The notes: a model not told the origin generated them from the letters alone. A stretch of DNA of 23,802 nucleotides from a virus (IMGVR_UViG_3300013005_000170:1-23802); one strand, 5' to 3'. Positions 1-6,289 are shown, counted from the first letter of the stretch. Numbers and translations: made by a program.

Positions 1-315
1 ATGGTTTGGTGCGACATAAACGATAGCCAAATGAGTGAAAGAATGTTTACAATGAATTTATCATTATACGTTTTAGATATTCAACGAGCAGACAATAGTA
101 ATGAGATAGATGTATTGAGTGATACGTTAAGCATAGGCAGGGATTTAATAGCAGAATTGAGTGACCCAATTTACCAAGATTATTTTAACGTAAGATATGA
201 TGTAAACTTCGGACAAGTTCGTGAAGGCTTTCCCGATGTAGTGAATGGATGGAAATTAGACATAGCACTTGACCTAATGGAATTAAACGACAGATGTCAA
301 GTACCAACAATTTAA
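1..315 (+). CDS. Structural/tail-region protein, 3' part (5' truncated)
   Basis: The reading frame is open from the first base, so this is probably the C-terminal 104 residues of a gene that begins outside the window; the ATG at base 1 need not be the true start. The visible part contains a helix-rich stretch (VLSDTLSIGRDLI, about residues 38-50) and ends with RCQVP-TI. I associate this ending with small conserved proteins in Bacteroidota phage tail operons, but that is memory, not a search result. It sits directly upstream of two structural-type genes. Function unknown. Confidence 0.6.
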   Translation: MVWCDINDSQMSERMFTMNLSLYVLDIQRADNSNEIDVLSDTLSIGRDLIAELSDPIYQDYFNVRYDVNFGQVREGFPDVVNGWKLDIALDLMELNDRCQVPTI

Positions 316-337
316 ACAAAAATTTATATATAATATT

Positions 338-604
338 ATGAGTACAGCATTAGAAAAGATTAGCGGAATGGGTGGGTTCTACGTGAACGCAGGAACATCC
401 GCAAGAACAGGGTTAGCAGTAGAGAGTATAGTTGTAATGACTGATTGCGTTTTTACAGCATTTGCCATCAATGGAGTTAATCAAATGACTACAAAAAATT
501 TAACAGGTGTAACGATTAAAGCAGGAACATATTTACCTACTAATCCTAACTTTCAAATTACTGCTTATACATTGTCGAGTGGTTCAGTAATTGAGTATAA
601 TTAA
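338..604 (+). CDS. Small structural-type protein, hypothetical
   Basis: An 88-residue protein rich in Gly, Thr, Ser and Asn, with alternating beta-strand-like segments and no membrane segment or catalytic motif. Its final A of TAA is the first base of the next ATG (604), so the two are probably translationally coupled. Composition and position, between a tail-region gene and a fibre-like gene, suggest a virion or fibre-associated protein. I do not recognise a named family. Confidence 0.6.
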   Translation: MSTALEKISGMGGFYVNAGTSARTGLAVESIVVMTDCVFTAFAINGVNQMTTKNLTGVTIKAGTYLPTNPNFQITAYTLSSGSVIEYN

Positions 605-1431
605 TGGCAAATTTTCCAACGATAGCGATAGGTTTACCATTTGTTCATACAGGCGGATTAAGTCAAGAGGCGCAAACTTATAGAACAAATGTAATTGCGA
701 ATGGAGGCAGCATTTCGGATTCTGTATTGGCAATTATTGACACTAATTTGATATTGCCTTTAGTTGCAAGTGGAGATTGGGCAAAGCTTGACAAATTTCA
801 CTTGTATGCAGGGGTAGGAAATGCTGTTGCAGCAAGGACTAACATGGTTTCAAGTTCTTATTACATTAATCCTGTAAATAGTCCGACATGGAATAATTCA
901 ACAGGATATACGGGCAATGGATTGACATCATATTTAGACCATAATTATAACCCAAGTTTGGGTGGTACATTGGCAGTATTAAACAGCGCAACTATTGGCT
1001 ATGGTGCAAAATATGCAAGCATACCAAGTACGCAAAGTTTTGGTGCAAGACAAACAACTGGAACAGCGTGTAGCCTTGCTATTTTTAGATTTGGTATTGG
1101 TGCGATTGGTGGGATTGTGAATGACGCAACTGACTTAAACAATTCAAATGTAGTATATAATTCAATCGTACTTCATGCAGCACAAAGAAGCGCAGCAAGT
1201 GGCAATAATTGTAAAGCAAGTATTATAAACACTAATTTTTTATTCGCAAACACAGCATCAGTAGCAGTTCCAAATTTGAAATTATTTGAATTGGCAAGAA
1301 ATCAAGATGGCACAGCGAACTCATTTGATTCAGCACCTCACTATTATATGTTTGCAGGCAATGGTTTGATTTTGACAAACAATGTTTTTACTGCGATTAA
1401 CAACACATTAGCAGCATTAGGAATATCATAA
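604..1431 (+). CDS. Probable tail fibre / receptor-binding structural protein
   Basis: A 275-residue protein, strongly enriched in Asn, Gly, Ser, Thr and Ala, with few charged residues, as expected for a beta-rich virion surface protein. The N-terminal part contains an LDKFHLYAGVG segment (about residues 62-72) followed by a Gly/Asn/Tyr-rich region (NNSTGYTGNGLTSYLD, about 97-112), a pattern I have seen in Bacteroidota phage fibre-type proteins. Starts at the ATG overlapping the previous stop by one base and shares a single base with the next gene (1431). Adhesion to the host surface is inferred from composition and position only. Confidence 0.55.
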   Translation: MANFPTIAIGLPFVHTGGLSQEAQTYRTNVIANGGSISDSVLAIIDTNLILPLVASGDWAKLDKFHLYAGVGNAVAARTNMVSSSYYINPVNSPTWNNSTGYTGNGLTSYLDHNYNPSLGGTLAVLNSATIGYGAKYASIPSTQSFGARQTTGTACSLAIFRFGIGAIGGIVNDATDLNNSNVVYNSIVLHAAQRSAASGNNCKASIINTNFLFANTASVAVPNLKLFELARNQDGTANSFDSAPHYYMFAGNGLILTNNVFTAINNTLAALGIS

Positions 1432-1640
1432 TGAAAGTATTAAAAGGAACAACAAAACAAGTATCAGATTTAACAGGCACTTATGCAAATGGGGCTGAAA
1501 TCAGATTTGTAAAAGATGGCAATGATAATAACATTATTGGACTTGAAGTTTTAACAGATGATGACTTCATTGAAATACGAGAACAACTATTAGCACTAAC
1601 TAAAATTGATTACGTTAAACCAAAAGAAGATGCCTCATAG
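1431..1640 (+). CDS. Small acidic hypothetical protein
   Basis: A 69-residue soluble protein, acidic in its second half (TDDDFIEIREQL). Its ATG overlaps the preceding stop (TAATG), so it is coupled to the fibre-like gene and may be a fibre partner or chaperone. Nothing catalytic is visible. Its last 11 bases overlap the next gene. Confidence 0.55.
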   Translation: MKVLKGTTKQVSDLTGTYANGAEIRFVKDGNDNNIIGLEVLTDDDFIEIREQLLALTKIDYVKPKEDAS

Positions 1641-1824
1641 ATTTTTAGATATTTTTGTTTCAGTACTTGGCTTCGTAGCCTTGTTAGAAAAACATAATTT
1701 TTTATTCGCTTCCATAGCCTCAATATGTACCATCATCTATTGGATATTTCGTTTTTGTAATTGGATAATCAAGATGATAACCGATAAGTCTATTGATGAT
1801 TTTGAAAAGGGATTAAAGAAATGA
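1630..1824 (+). CDS. Small two-helix membrane protein, holin candidate
   Basis: I place the start at ATG 1630 rather than at an in-frame TTG at 1606, because the longer form would add eight residues lying wholly inside the preceding gene. The 64-residue product has two hydrophobic stretches (about residues 5-18 and 24-47), the second ending in a Trp/Phe/Ile-rich segment, and a charged tail (DDFEKGLKK). Size, membrane topology and position just upstream of an endolysin fit a holin or a holin accessory protein. The gene overlaps the next by 4 bases (ATGA), implying coupled translation. No specific holin family is recognised. Confidence 0.55.
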   Translation: MPHRFLDIFVSVLGFVALLEKHNFLFASIASICTIIYWIFRFCNWIIKMITDKSIDDFEKGLKK

Positions 1825-2186
1825 TTCAATTTGACTACATGATATTGGGTGTTTTATTCGCACTTATTGCAGGCTATTGCAGAGCCTTGTTTGAGTGTAT
1901 AATTTTGTTTGATTCTTTATTTGAGAAACATGGTTATAGTGAGTGGTGGAGTTATGCGAGATTCACTCGAAATAAAATTGGATATTGGGAGAACACATTC
2001 CCAAATGATGGAGGACATCGAATCAAAATAATAGAGTTTATTTTTGATGCCTTAGCGTGCGTGTGTTTGAGTTATTCGTATGATGAAATACTACATAGCT
2101 TTATGGCAACTATGATGTCTGTAATCATAACTTATTTTTTTATAAAGTCATTTGGATTTGAGCAAACCTTTAAGGAATTGAGATGA
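1821..2186 (+). CDS. Integral membrane protein of the lysis cluster
   Basis: A 121-residue protein with three likely membrane segments (about residues 7-34, 70-87 and 93-110) separated by a soluble loop rich in aromatic and basic residues (about 36-68). Starts in an ATGA overlap with the previous gene and ends in an ATGA overlap with the next, so all three small membrane proteins appear to be one translational unit. It may assist a holin or control lysis; the sequence alone does not show which. Confidence 0.5.
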   Translation: MIQFDYMILGVLFALIAGYCRALFECIILFDSLFEKHGYSEWWSYARFTRNKIGYWENTFPNDGGHRIKIIEFIFDALACVCLSYSYDEILHSFMATMMSVIITYFFIKSFGFEQTFKELR

Positions 2187-2386
2187 AAAGATTATCACTT
2201 AGAAACTACTTTGAACCCACACCTAAGAACGTCAAGAAATGGCTATTAGCAATTAAATCAATATTAGCGACCATCTCGGTTTCTGCTTATGTTAATGGCA
2301 GTGAAAAGGTAGCTTTTTGGATATTAGTGGGAGGTGCAGTTATAGATGAACTAACAAACTTATTTAGCAATGAAAACGGGAATTAG
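2183..2386 (+). CDS. Holin-like membrane protein
   Basis: A 67-residue protein with a basic N-terminus carrying an F-E-P-T-P-K-N-V-K-K segment (residues 10-19) and two predicted membrane helices (about residues 20-37 and 43-61). A short N-terminal PTPKK-type motif followed by two helices is what I recall of small holin-like proteins beside lysozyme genes in Bacteroidota phages. It overlaps the endolysin gene by 17 bases. Of the three membrane proteins here it is the best holin candidate by size and adjacency. Confidence 0.55.
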   Translation: MKRLSLRNYFEPTPKNVKKWLLAIKSILATISVSAYVNGSEKVAFWILVGGAVIDELTNLFSNENGN

Positions 2387-2798
2387 AGGATTAGGATTAA
2401 TAAAGAAATTTGAGGGCTGCAAACTAACTGCTTATACTTGTCCTGCGAATAAAGTCACGATAGGTTACGGAAACACCTTTTACAAAAATGGAAGTAAGAT
2501 AAAATTAGGCGATAAAATTACACAGCAACAAGCGGAAGAATTATTGATGGATTTATTGCCACAATATGAAGCGATAGTTAACAAGAATATTAAAATAGAT
2601 TTAACCCAATACCAATTTGATGCCTTAGTTTCTTTCGCATGGAATTGCGGTAAGTCTGAAACCTTGTTTAGATTAGTTAATAGCAAGTCTAAAGACCTTA
2701 AACAATGGTGGGAAACACACTACACAACGGGAGGCGGTAAGGTATTACAAGGCTTAGTAAATCGCAGAAAAGCAGAGGCACAATTATTCCACTTATAA
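2370..2798 (+). CDS. Endolysin, GH24 (T4-type) lysozyme
   Basis: A 142-residue phage lysozyme that would cleave the MurNAc-GlcNAc bond of peptidoglycan at lysis. The catalytic Glu is residue 15 (KKFEGC), followed by the family signature NKVTIGYGN (28-35) with Thr30. The position usually held by the catalytic Asp reads Cys24 (YTCPA), a substitution I recall from other GH24 phage lysozymes, so it need not mean loss of activity. The C-terminal NRRKAEAQLF segment is typical of the family. No signal peptide or signal-anchor helix is visible, so export would depend on a holin. Its stop is immediately followed by the ATG of the next gene. Confidence 0.93.
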   Translation: MKTGIRGLGLIKKFEGCKLTAYTCPANKVTIGYGNTFYKNGSKIKLGDKITQQQAEELLMDLLPQYEAIVNKNIKIDLTQYQFDALVSFAWNCGKSETLFRLVNSKSKDLKQWWETHYTTGGGKVLQGLVNRRKAEAQLFHL

Positions 2799-3794
2799 AT
2801 GGCAGGTCAACCAACTATTAAATCAGATATTGCAAAAGAGTATTTATTAAAGTTCCCTAACACTGCGAATATGACTTTAGCAAAGAAGATTTATGCTGAA
2901 AACAAAAGTGTTTACAAAGACCTCGAACAAGTTAGGAATCACATAAGAATTTTAAAAGGTGTTTATGGTGTTAAAAACAAACAAGAAACTCATGTTGAAT
3001 TTCGCAAACAATTTGAATTACTAAAGAAAGATTTGCCAAAAGGCGAAAGTGAAAGAATACATCCTTATACACTACCAAAAGCAAGTAAAAAGATTTTAAT
3101 TATAAGTGATTTGCATATTCCTTATCACAATGATGATGCAGTCTTCGCAGCCTTAGAATACGGATTAGAACAACAAGTAGATACTATCATAATCAATGGT
3201 GATTTGATTGATTTTGCGACCATCTCAAGACATGAAAAGGATATGAGAAAGAGGTCAGTTAAATATGAAATGGACTGTACAAGGGTATTCTTAAAAGGTT
3301 TGAGGGCTATGTTCCCAAAAGCACTAATAGTATGGAGTTATGGCAACCATGATTTAAGATATGACAAGTATATCATGCAAAAAGCACCCGAGATATTTGA
3401 TATTGAATTAATACAACTGCATGAACTATTAAAGTTAAGAGATTTAAACATTATAAAAGTAGATTCAACTCAATACATCTATGCAGGCAAATTAGCTATA
3501 TTTCATGGTCACGAAACTGGATTAACAAGTGGTGGTGTAAATCCTGCACGTTCTTTAAGATTGAAGTTAAATAAAAGCGCAGTTACATCACATTTCCATC
3601 GGGAAACAAAAGACATGGGAAAGAACTTAGACGAACACCCTTATTCATGTTTCTCAATCGGTTGTTTGTGCGATTTGCATCCTGCTTATATGCCAATAAA
3701 TATGTGGACACATGGATTTGGGTATTTAGAACTTAGTCAAAATGGAGATTATAAATTTTATCAAAAATCAATAATAGAAGGAAAAATTTTTTAG
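2799..3794 (+). CDS. Calcineurin-like metallophosphoesterase
   Basis: A 331-residue protein. The metal-binding motifs of the family appear in order: DLH (D104-x-H106), GD (134-135) within INGDLID, GNHD (about 182-185), GH (in IFHGHE) and a late H-x-H (SHFHRE). Residues 1-60 form a separate basic helical region (LAKKIYAEN..DLEQVRNHIRILK) that could be a helix-turn-helix. The substrate cannot be read from sequence; nucleic-acid or nucleotide phosphoesters are plausible. It starts directly after the endolysin stop, so it is the last gene of the lysis operon before the terminator near 3882. A phosphoesterase in a lysis operon is a little out of place. Confidence 0.88.
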   Translation: MAGQPTIKSDIAKEYLLKFPNTANMTLAKKIYAENKSVYKDLEQVRNHIRILKGVYGVKNKQETHVEFRKQFELLKKDLPKGESERIHPYTLPKASKKILIISDLHIPYHNDDAVFAALEYGLEQQVDTIIINGDLIDFATISRHEKDMRKRSVKYEMDCTRVFLKGLRAMFPKALIVWSYGNHDLRYDKYIMQKAPEIFDIELIQLHELLKLRDLNIIKVDSTQYIYAGKLAIFHGHETGLTSGGVNPARSLRLKLNKSAVTSHFHRETKDMGKNLDEHPYSCFSIGCLCDLHPAYMPINMWTHGFGYLELSQNGDYKFYQKSIIEGKIF

Positions 3795-3808
3795 GTTTAA
3801 AATTTTAG

Positions 3809-3816
3809 TATATTTG
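3809..3816 (+). promoter_or_regulatory. Bacteroidota-type -7 box (TATATTTG)
   Basis: The octamer TATATTTG is a perfect TAnnTTTG, the -7 consensus of Bacteroidota primary-sigma promoters. It lies 15 bases after the phosphoesterase stop. No clear TTG or TTTG is found at the usual -33 distance. Transcription from it would start near 3820 and meet the terminator at 3862-3888, giving an RNA of about 65-70 nt, or read through towards 4338. Confidence 0.4.
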
Positions 3817-3861
3817 CAATAGTAGTTTTTTGTAAGATTTCGTTTCATTAATTTGGTTAAG

Positions 3862-3888
3862 AGCCTCGAGTAAATCGGGGCTTTTTTT
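3862..3888 (+). terminator. Rho-independent terminator after lysis operon
   Basis: The arms AGCCTCGA (3862-3869) and TCGGGGCT (3875-3882) pair over 8 bp with one G-U, closing a 5-nt loop (GTAAA), and are followed by seven T (3882-3888). It would end the operon carrying the lysis genes and the phosphoesterase, and also any short RNA from the -7 box at 3809. Confidence 0.8.
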
Positions 3889-3946
3889 ATTTTAAAAATT
3901 ATTTTTTTATGTTAAAATTAAATCCGACTTTTGAAGTGTTGTTAAG

Positions 3947-4036
3947 GTCGCACTTAACTAAAGATATTAAAAATATTACTTTCGGGTAGATAGGATATAA
4001 AATTAGTCTTCAAGTGCGACATTGAGGGCTTTTTTT
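3947..4036 (+). ncRNA. Candidate structured RNA with long stem and U-tract
   Basis: GTCGCACTT (3947-3955) pairs perfectly with AAGTGCGAC (4012-4020). The helix can continue inward after a small asymmetric loop with ACTAA against TTAGT, giving about 14 bp around an AT-rich loop that contains CTTTCGGG. Nine bases after the stem comes a run of seven T (4030-4036). An alternative pairing TTGAAG (3931-3936) with CTTCAA competes with the main stem. This could be a small RNA, an attenuator or a terminator; no known RNA family is recognised. Confidence 0.4.
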
Positions 4037-4096
4037 ATGCCTAATAAGTTGTATGGATTGGACTTGTTGAACAAAAATCAATCAGTAGTATAAAGG

Positions 4097-4173
4097 GGTT
4101 TGATAATACAAGTCGTGCCATGCTCATCCAAGCAACACGCACCCGAAAGCAGCAATGCCTCCTAAATCAAACT
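4097..4173 (+). ncRNA. Candidate folded RNA, nested stems
   Basis: An outer stem GTTTGAT (4098-4104) / ATCAAAC (4166-4172), extended by a G-U at 4097/4173, encloses an inner hairpin: CGTG (4114-4117) with CACG (4136-4139) and TGCT (4121-4124) with AGCA (4131-4134), loop CATCCA. A small GCA-GCAA-TGC hairpin lies between 4149 and 4158. This part is visibly richer in G+C than its flanks, as structured RNA often is in AT-rich genomes. Not recognised; could be a phage small RNA or a leader element. Confidence 0.35.
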
Positions 4174-4325
4174 TAACGAAAAAACCATACCTTTAAATAG
4201 GTTGAATAAATAATAATTGGTTGGGTACGGAAGTCTTTATATTGCTATGTTTACCTTTTTACTTTAAAGGGTATTCCACTCCTTCGGGTATAATGGACTT
4301 ACTATGTTTAAATGATAATAAATAT

Positions 4326-4333
4326 TAGATTTG
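4326..4333 (+). promoter_or_regulatory. -7 box (TAGATTTG) abutting the spanin start
   Basis: A perfect TAnnTTTG ends four bases before the ATG at 4338. If used, transcription would begin at or next to the start codon, giving a leaderless message. No good -33 element is seen, so this may be coincidence. Confidence 0.35.
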
Positions 4334-4337
4334 CTGC

Positions 4338-4772
4338 ATGAAAAAACTAATAACAATACTTTGCTTCACTTGGTTATTATCGGGCTGCCTATACACAAAG
4401 AAAAGAGCAATAGAGAAATTTTGTACAACAGATAGTATTCCTTATTCAATTATAGTACATGATACAATAGTTATAAAGGCAATACAAGTAGATACTTTTT
4501 TTAATTCAAGTTTAGATTCATTTACGATTATCAAAGACCGCTTAGAAATTAGGTACAAGAAAGTTGGCGAAAAGATATATATTAAAGGCGAATGCAAATC
4601 AGATACTATCTATAAAACAAAATTAGTTGAGGTGCAAGTGCCAACAAAGGTTAAGAAATTAGAATGGTGGGAGACTCTATACATAAAGGCGAGAGATTGG
4701 TTCGCTGTTATAGGCTTTTTAGCGATGTTCTTAGGATTCTACTTATTGATTCCACATAAAAAGAGTGAGTAG
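4338..4772 (+). CDS. Probable unimolecular spanin (lipoprotein with C-terminal TM helix)
   Basis: A 144-residue protein. The N-terminus is a lipoprotein signal: two Lys, a hydrophobic core, then LLSGC with the lipidation Cys at residue 17. The middle is a beta-strand-like, Lys/Thr/Ile-rich periplasmic region. Near the C-terminus an amphipathic Trp-rich segment (LEWWETLYIKARDW, about 105-118) leads into one membrane helix (about 119-137) and a short basic tail (HKKSE). Lipid anchor plus C-terminal inner-membrane helix in one chain is the architecture of u-spanins such as phage T1 gp11, which fuse inner and outer membranes in the last step of lysis. It is separated from the other lysis genes by 540 bp and is followed by a strong terminator. 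Confidence 0.65.
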   Translation: MKKLITILCFTWLLSGCLYTKKRAIEKFCTTDSIPYSIIVHDTIVIKAIQVDTFFNSSLDSFTIIKDRLEIRYKKVGEKIYIKGECKSDTIYKTKLVEVQVPTKVKKLEWWETLYIKARDWFAVIGFLAMFLGFYLLIPHKKSE

Positions 4773-4788
4773 TTCGGAAATCCCGAAC
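4772..4788 (+). other. Short hairpin after the spanin stop
   Basis: GTTCGG (4772-4777) pairs with CCGAAC (4783-4788) around a 5-nt loop, starting in the stop codon. It lacks its own U-tract and may stabilise the message end ahead of the terminator at 4797. Confidence 0.4.
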
Positions 4789-4796
4789 AGTTGAAC

Positions 4797-4828
4797 AGCC
4801 CTAAAAGTTACATTTTGGGGCTTTTTTT
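4797..4828 (+). terminator. Rho-independent terminator
   Basis: AGCCCTAAAA (4797-4806) pairs with TTTTGGGGCT (4813-4822) over 10 bp with one G-U, loop of 6, followed by a seven-T tract. It separates the spanin from the early operon that starts at 4945. Confidence 0.85.
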
Positions 4829-4899
4829 ACGTTTATGTTAAAAAATAATAGCTTGATTTATAGTAAGTTATGATTTATTTTTATTCAATGTTTTGTAAT

Positions 4900-4917
4900 G
4901 TCGTATAATTGTACGAC
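4900..4917 (+). promoter_or_regulatory. 18-bp palindrome, candidate operator/early promoter
   Basis: GTCGTATAATTGTACGAC is palindromic at 8 of 9 base pairs. Its centre contains TATAATTG, one base off the Bacteroidota -7 box. It lies between a terminator and the first gene of the long early operon (ATG 4945), the expected place for an early promoter with an overlapping operator. No repressor gene is visible in the window. Confidence 0.4.
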
Positions 4918-4944
4918 CATTGTACTCAGATAAACGAAACAAAT

Positions 4945-5205
4945 ATGACAACTACAATTAACAAAACATGGTTTAAAAACCAATTAAGAAAAGGGAACTT
5001 ATTAGTTAAATGCACTGGTAAATATACAGACGATTACGCATTTGATAATTCAACAAATTTCTCAAGAGAAAAAGAATTTAAACAAGCAGATGTAAATATG
5101 TTTGACGATTGGTATTTAAGCGTATTAAAAGTTTGGGGTAATAAGCAAGGCGAAATTAGTGCCTGTTTTGCAAATTGTGAATATTACACATTTAAAGTAG
5201 CATAA
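4945..5205 (+). CDS. Hypothetical protein, first gene of early operon
   Basis: An 86-residue protein. I take ATG 4945 (MTTTINKTWF) as the start rather than an in-frame TTG at 4909 that would lie in the palindromic promoter region. The sequence has mixed alpha/beta character, with aromatic and Lys-rich segments and two Cys near the end (CFANCEYY), and no known motif. Being first behind a probable early promoter, it could be an immediate-early host-interaction protein; that is inference from position only. Confidence 0.6.
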   Translation: MTTTINKTWFKNQLRKGNLLVKCTGKYTDDYAFDNSTNFSREKEFKQADVNMFDDWYLSVLKVWGNKQGEISACFANCEYYTFKVA

Positions 5206-5209
5206 ACAA

Positions 5210-5238
5210 AAAAGGGGAGCAGCATCCAACCAACTGCA
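5210..5238 (+). repeat. Intergenic hairpin repeat, copy 1
   Basis: A 29-nt element, AAAAGGGG + A + GCAGCATCCAACCAACTGCA, that recurs at 5585-5613 with a single difference. GCAG and CTGC at its ends can pair as a small hairpin. It sits just after the stop of the 4945 gene and ends 8 bases before ATG 5247, i.e. in the ribosome-binding position. Confidence 0.75.
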
Positions 5239-5246
5239 AAATTATT

Positions 5247-5414
5247 ATGAAAAACTTAAGCAACGAAACAAAAACACAAACTGCAATTCAAATGGTAATT
5301 ATGGATGCAATCGAAAAAGGACATACAAACGCAACTGAATTAATTGAGTATATGAAATCAGAAGTATTTGAAAAAGCAGTAAAAAATTATATCAATCTTT
5401 TTAATAACAACTAA
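5247..5414 (+). CDS. Small hypothetical protein (55 aa)
   Basis: ATG 5247 to TAA 5414 encodes 55 residues with a helical, acidic/Lys-rich pattern (MVIMDAIEKGHTNATELIEYMKSEVFEKAV, written in two parts: residues 16-30 and 31-45). It lies between two single-strand genes with normal spacing, and its start is preceded by the 29-nt hairpin repeat. No family recognised; the fold is probably a small helical bundle. Confidence 0.6.
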   Translation: MKNLSNETKTQTAIQMVIMDAIEKGHTNATELIEYMKSEVFEKAVKNYINLFNNN

Positions 5415-5428
5415 CTAATCAAAATAAT

Positions 5429-5581
5429 ATGACAACCGAAATAATGAAAATCAGAACTGAAAAAGAATTAACTAAAATGGGTTATTCAATCAATGATGCA
5501 AAAAGTTTAATTGATAAATATTGGAATCAAGTTTCTTACTTAAAAACAGCAAGAGCAAAAGCATTATACATAACAGCATAA
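5429..5581 (+). CDS. Small hypothetical protein (50 aa)
   Basis: ATG 5429 to TAA 5579-5581 encodes 50 residues: MTTEIMKIRTEKELTKMGYS and a helical C-terminal half ending in YITA. It fills the gap between the 55-aa gene and the second hairpin repeat. Codon use resembles its neighbours, and the frame has no in-frame competitor of similar length starting with ATG. Unknown function. Confidence 0.55.
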   Translation: MTTEIMKIRTEKELTKMGYSINDAKSLIDKYWNQVSYLKTARAKALYITA

Positions 5582-5584
5582 ATC

Positions 5585-5613
5585 AAAAGGGGTGCAGCAT
5601 CCAACCAACTGCA
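5585..5613 (+). repeat. Intergenic hairpin repeat, copy 2
   Basis: Second copy of the 29-nt element (AAAAGGGG + T + GCAGCATCCAACCAACTGCA), 28 of 29 identical to 5210-5238. In this copy the terminal pairing is TGCAG with CTGCA. It lies right after the previous stop and ends 6 bases before ATG 5620. Confidence 0.75.
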
Positions 5614-5619
5614 TTAATA

Positions 5620-5853
5620 ATGACAAGAACAGAAATGACAAAGAAGAACCGAGACCAATTAGCAACCGACTACAACTTACGAATAAAATTAAGTTTAGAT
5701 TTAGGCTGCAATGAGCGAACTATTCAAAGGTGGGCAGTAAACAATAGCCCCAAGTTGACAACAGATAGCTTCCTTAACTACTTTAAAAAGCACGCTAACT
5801 ACACAGAACCAATCACCAAAGAAATCAAAATAAACCAATTAATCGAACACTAA
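5620..5853 (+). CDS. Small putative helix-turn-helix protein
   Basis: A 77-residue basic protein. I start it at ATG 5620, just after the hairpin repeat; a longer in-frame TTG form from 5521 would run through the repeat and overlap the 50-aa gene. Residues about 22-42 (LSLDLGCNERTIQRWAVNN) read as a helix-turn-helix with a recognition helix containing RTIQRW. It could be a DNA-binding regulator. Its own message carries the hairpin element in the ribosome-binding position. Confidence 0.55.
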   Translation: MTRTEMTKKNRDQLATDYNLRIKLSLDLGCNERTIQRWAVNNSPKLTTDSFLNYFKKHANYTEPITKEIKINQLIEH

Positions 5854-5856
5854 AAC

Positions 5857-6084
5857 ATGGAAAAACTACTAAAAAGAATCATGTATGGCGAACAAGTAAC
5901 GACCATGCAGAACAAATCAAAATCAAACACTATTTTAGCACGATATGAGCGTGTTCAGAGGCTGCGAAACATTGCAATAGATGATAATACATTCTGCAAA
6001 GTTTACCAAGCTAACAGGCTGCTAAAAGAGTTAACAATCAAATTAAATCAAATCAATTCATACCAAACTTTAAACTTAAACTAA
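5857..6084 (+). CDS. Hypothetical basic protein
   Basis: A 75-residue, Lys/Arg/Asn-rich, mostly helical protein starting four bases after the previous stop. No motif recognised. Another ATG-led form starting at residue 9 (MYGEQV) is possible. Confidence 0.5.
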   Translation: MEKLLKRIMYGEQVTTMQNKSKSNTILARYERVQRLRNIAIDDNTFCKVYQANRLLKELTIKLNQINSYQTLNLN

Positions 6085-6085
6085 A

Positions 6086-6289
6086 ATGAAAGTAACAAAC
6101 CAAAACCACAAATTAGCATTTCAACCAAAAGAAATTACAATTCTTATTGAAACTGAAGAGGAATATCAAAACATTTTAAACCTAACACTATGTAATGTAA
6201 GTGTTCCAGAGGCTGTTAAGAATTTCGCAAAAGAATCAAATAAAACTATCATTGAAAATTTATTAGATTCAATCCATAAATCACTTTAA
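6086..6289 (+). CDS. Hypothetical protein
   Basis: A 67-residue protein starting two bases after the previous stop. Beta-strand-like N-terminal half with ITILIETEEEYQNIL (about 18-32) and a helical C-terminal half (about 42-64). No catalytic or binding motif visible. Expressed as part of the early operon. Confidence 0.5.
   Translation: MKVTNQNHKLAFQPKEITILIETEEEYQNILNLTLCNVSVPEAVKNFAKESNKTIIENLLDSIHKSL

Larger units (their letters stand above)
3889..4337 (+). other. 449-bp stretch without a gene
   Basis: No reading frame of credible length occurs on either strand. The stretch holds the folded-RNA candidate at 3947-4036, a second folded candidate at 4097-4173, an AT-rich segment at 4174-4320 with a weak hairpin (TACC-TTT against AAAGGGTA near 4252-4282), and a TAGATTTG box just before the next gene. 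No reverse transcriptase is present nearby to suggest a retroelement template. Confidence 0.6.

Noticed and set aside
1606-1629. TTG-led extension of the small membrane protein at 1630
   Set aside because: It adds eight residues entirely within the preceding gene; ATG 1630 gives a normal short overlap and a membrane-protein N-terminus.
3947-4020. Possible tRNA
   Set aside because: The end stem is 9 bp and the spacing is about tRNA length, but there is no D-arm, anticodon arm or proper T-loop.
4121-4176. Mini reading frame starting ATG 4121 in the gene-free stretch
   Set aside because: About 18 codons at most, inside a folded-RNA candidate, with no stop-start coupling or homology to support it.
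604-4337. Diversity-generating retroelement (fibre gene as variable region, gene-free stretch as template)
   Set aside because: No reverse transcriptase gene and no near-identical template/variable repeat with adenine-specific differences was seen.
5521-5619. TTG-led N-terminal extension of the HTH protein at 5620
   Set aside because: It would overlap the 50-aa gene out of frame and translate the conserved 29-nt hairpin; ATG 5620 sits at the right distance from that hairpin.
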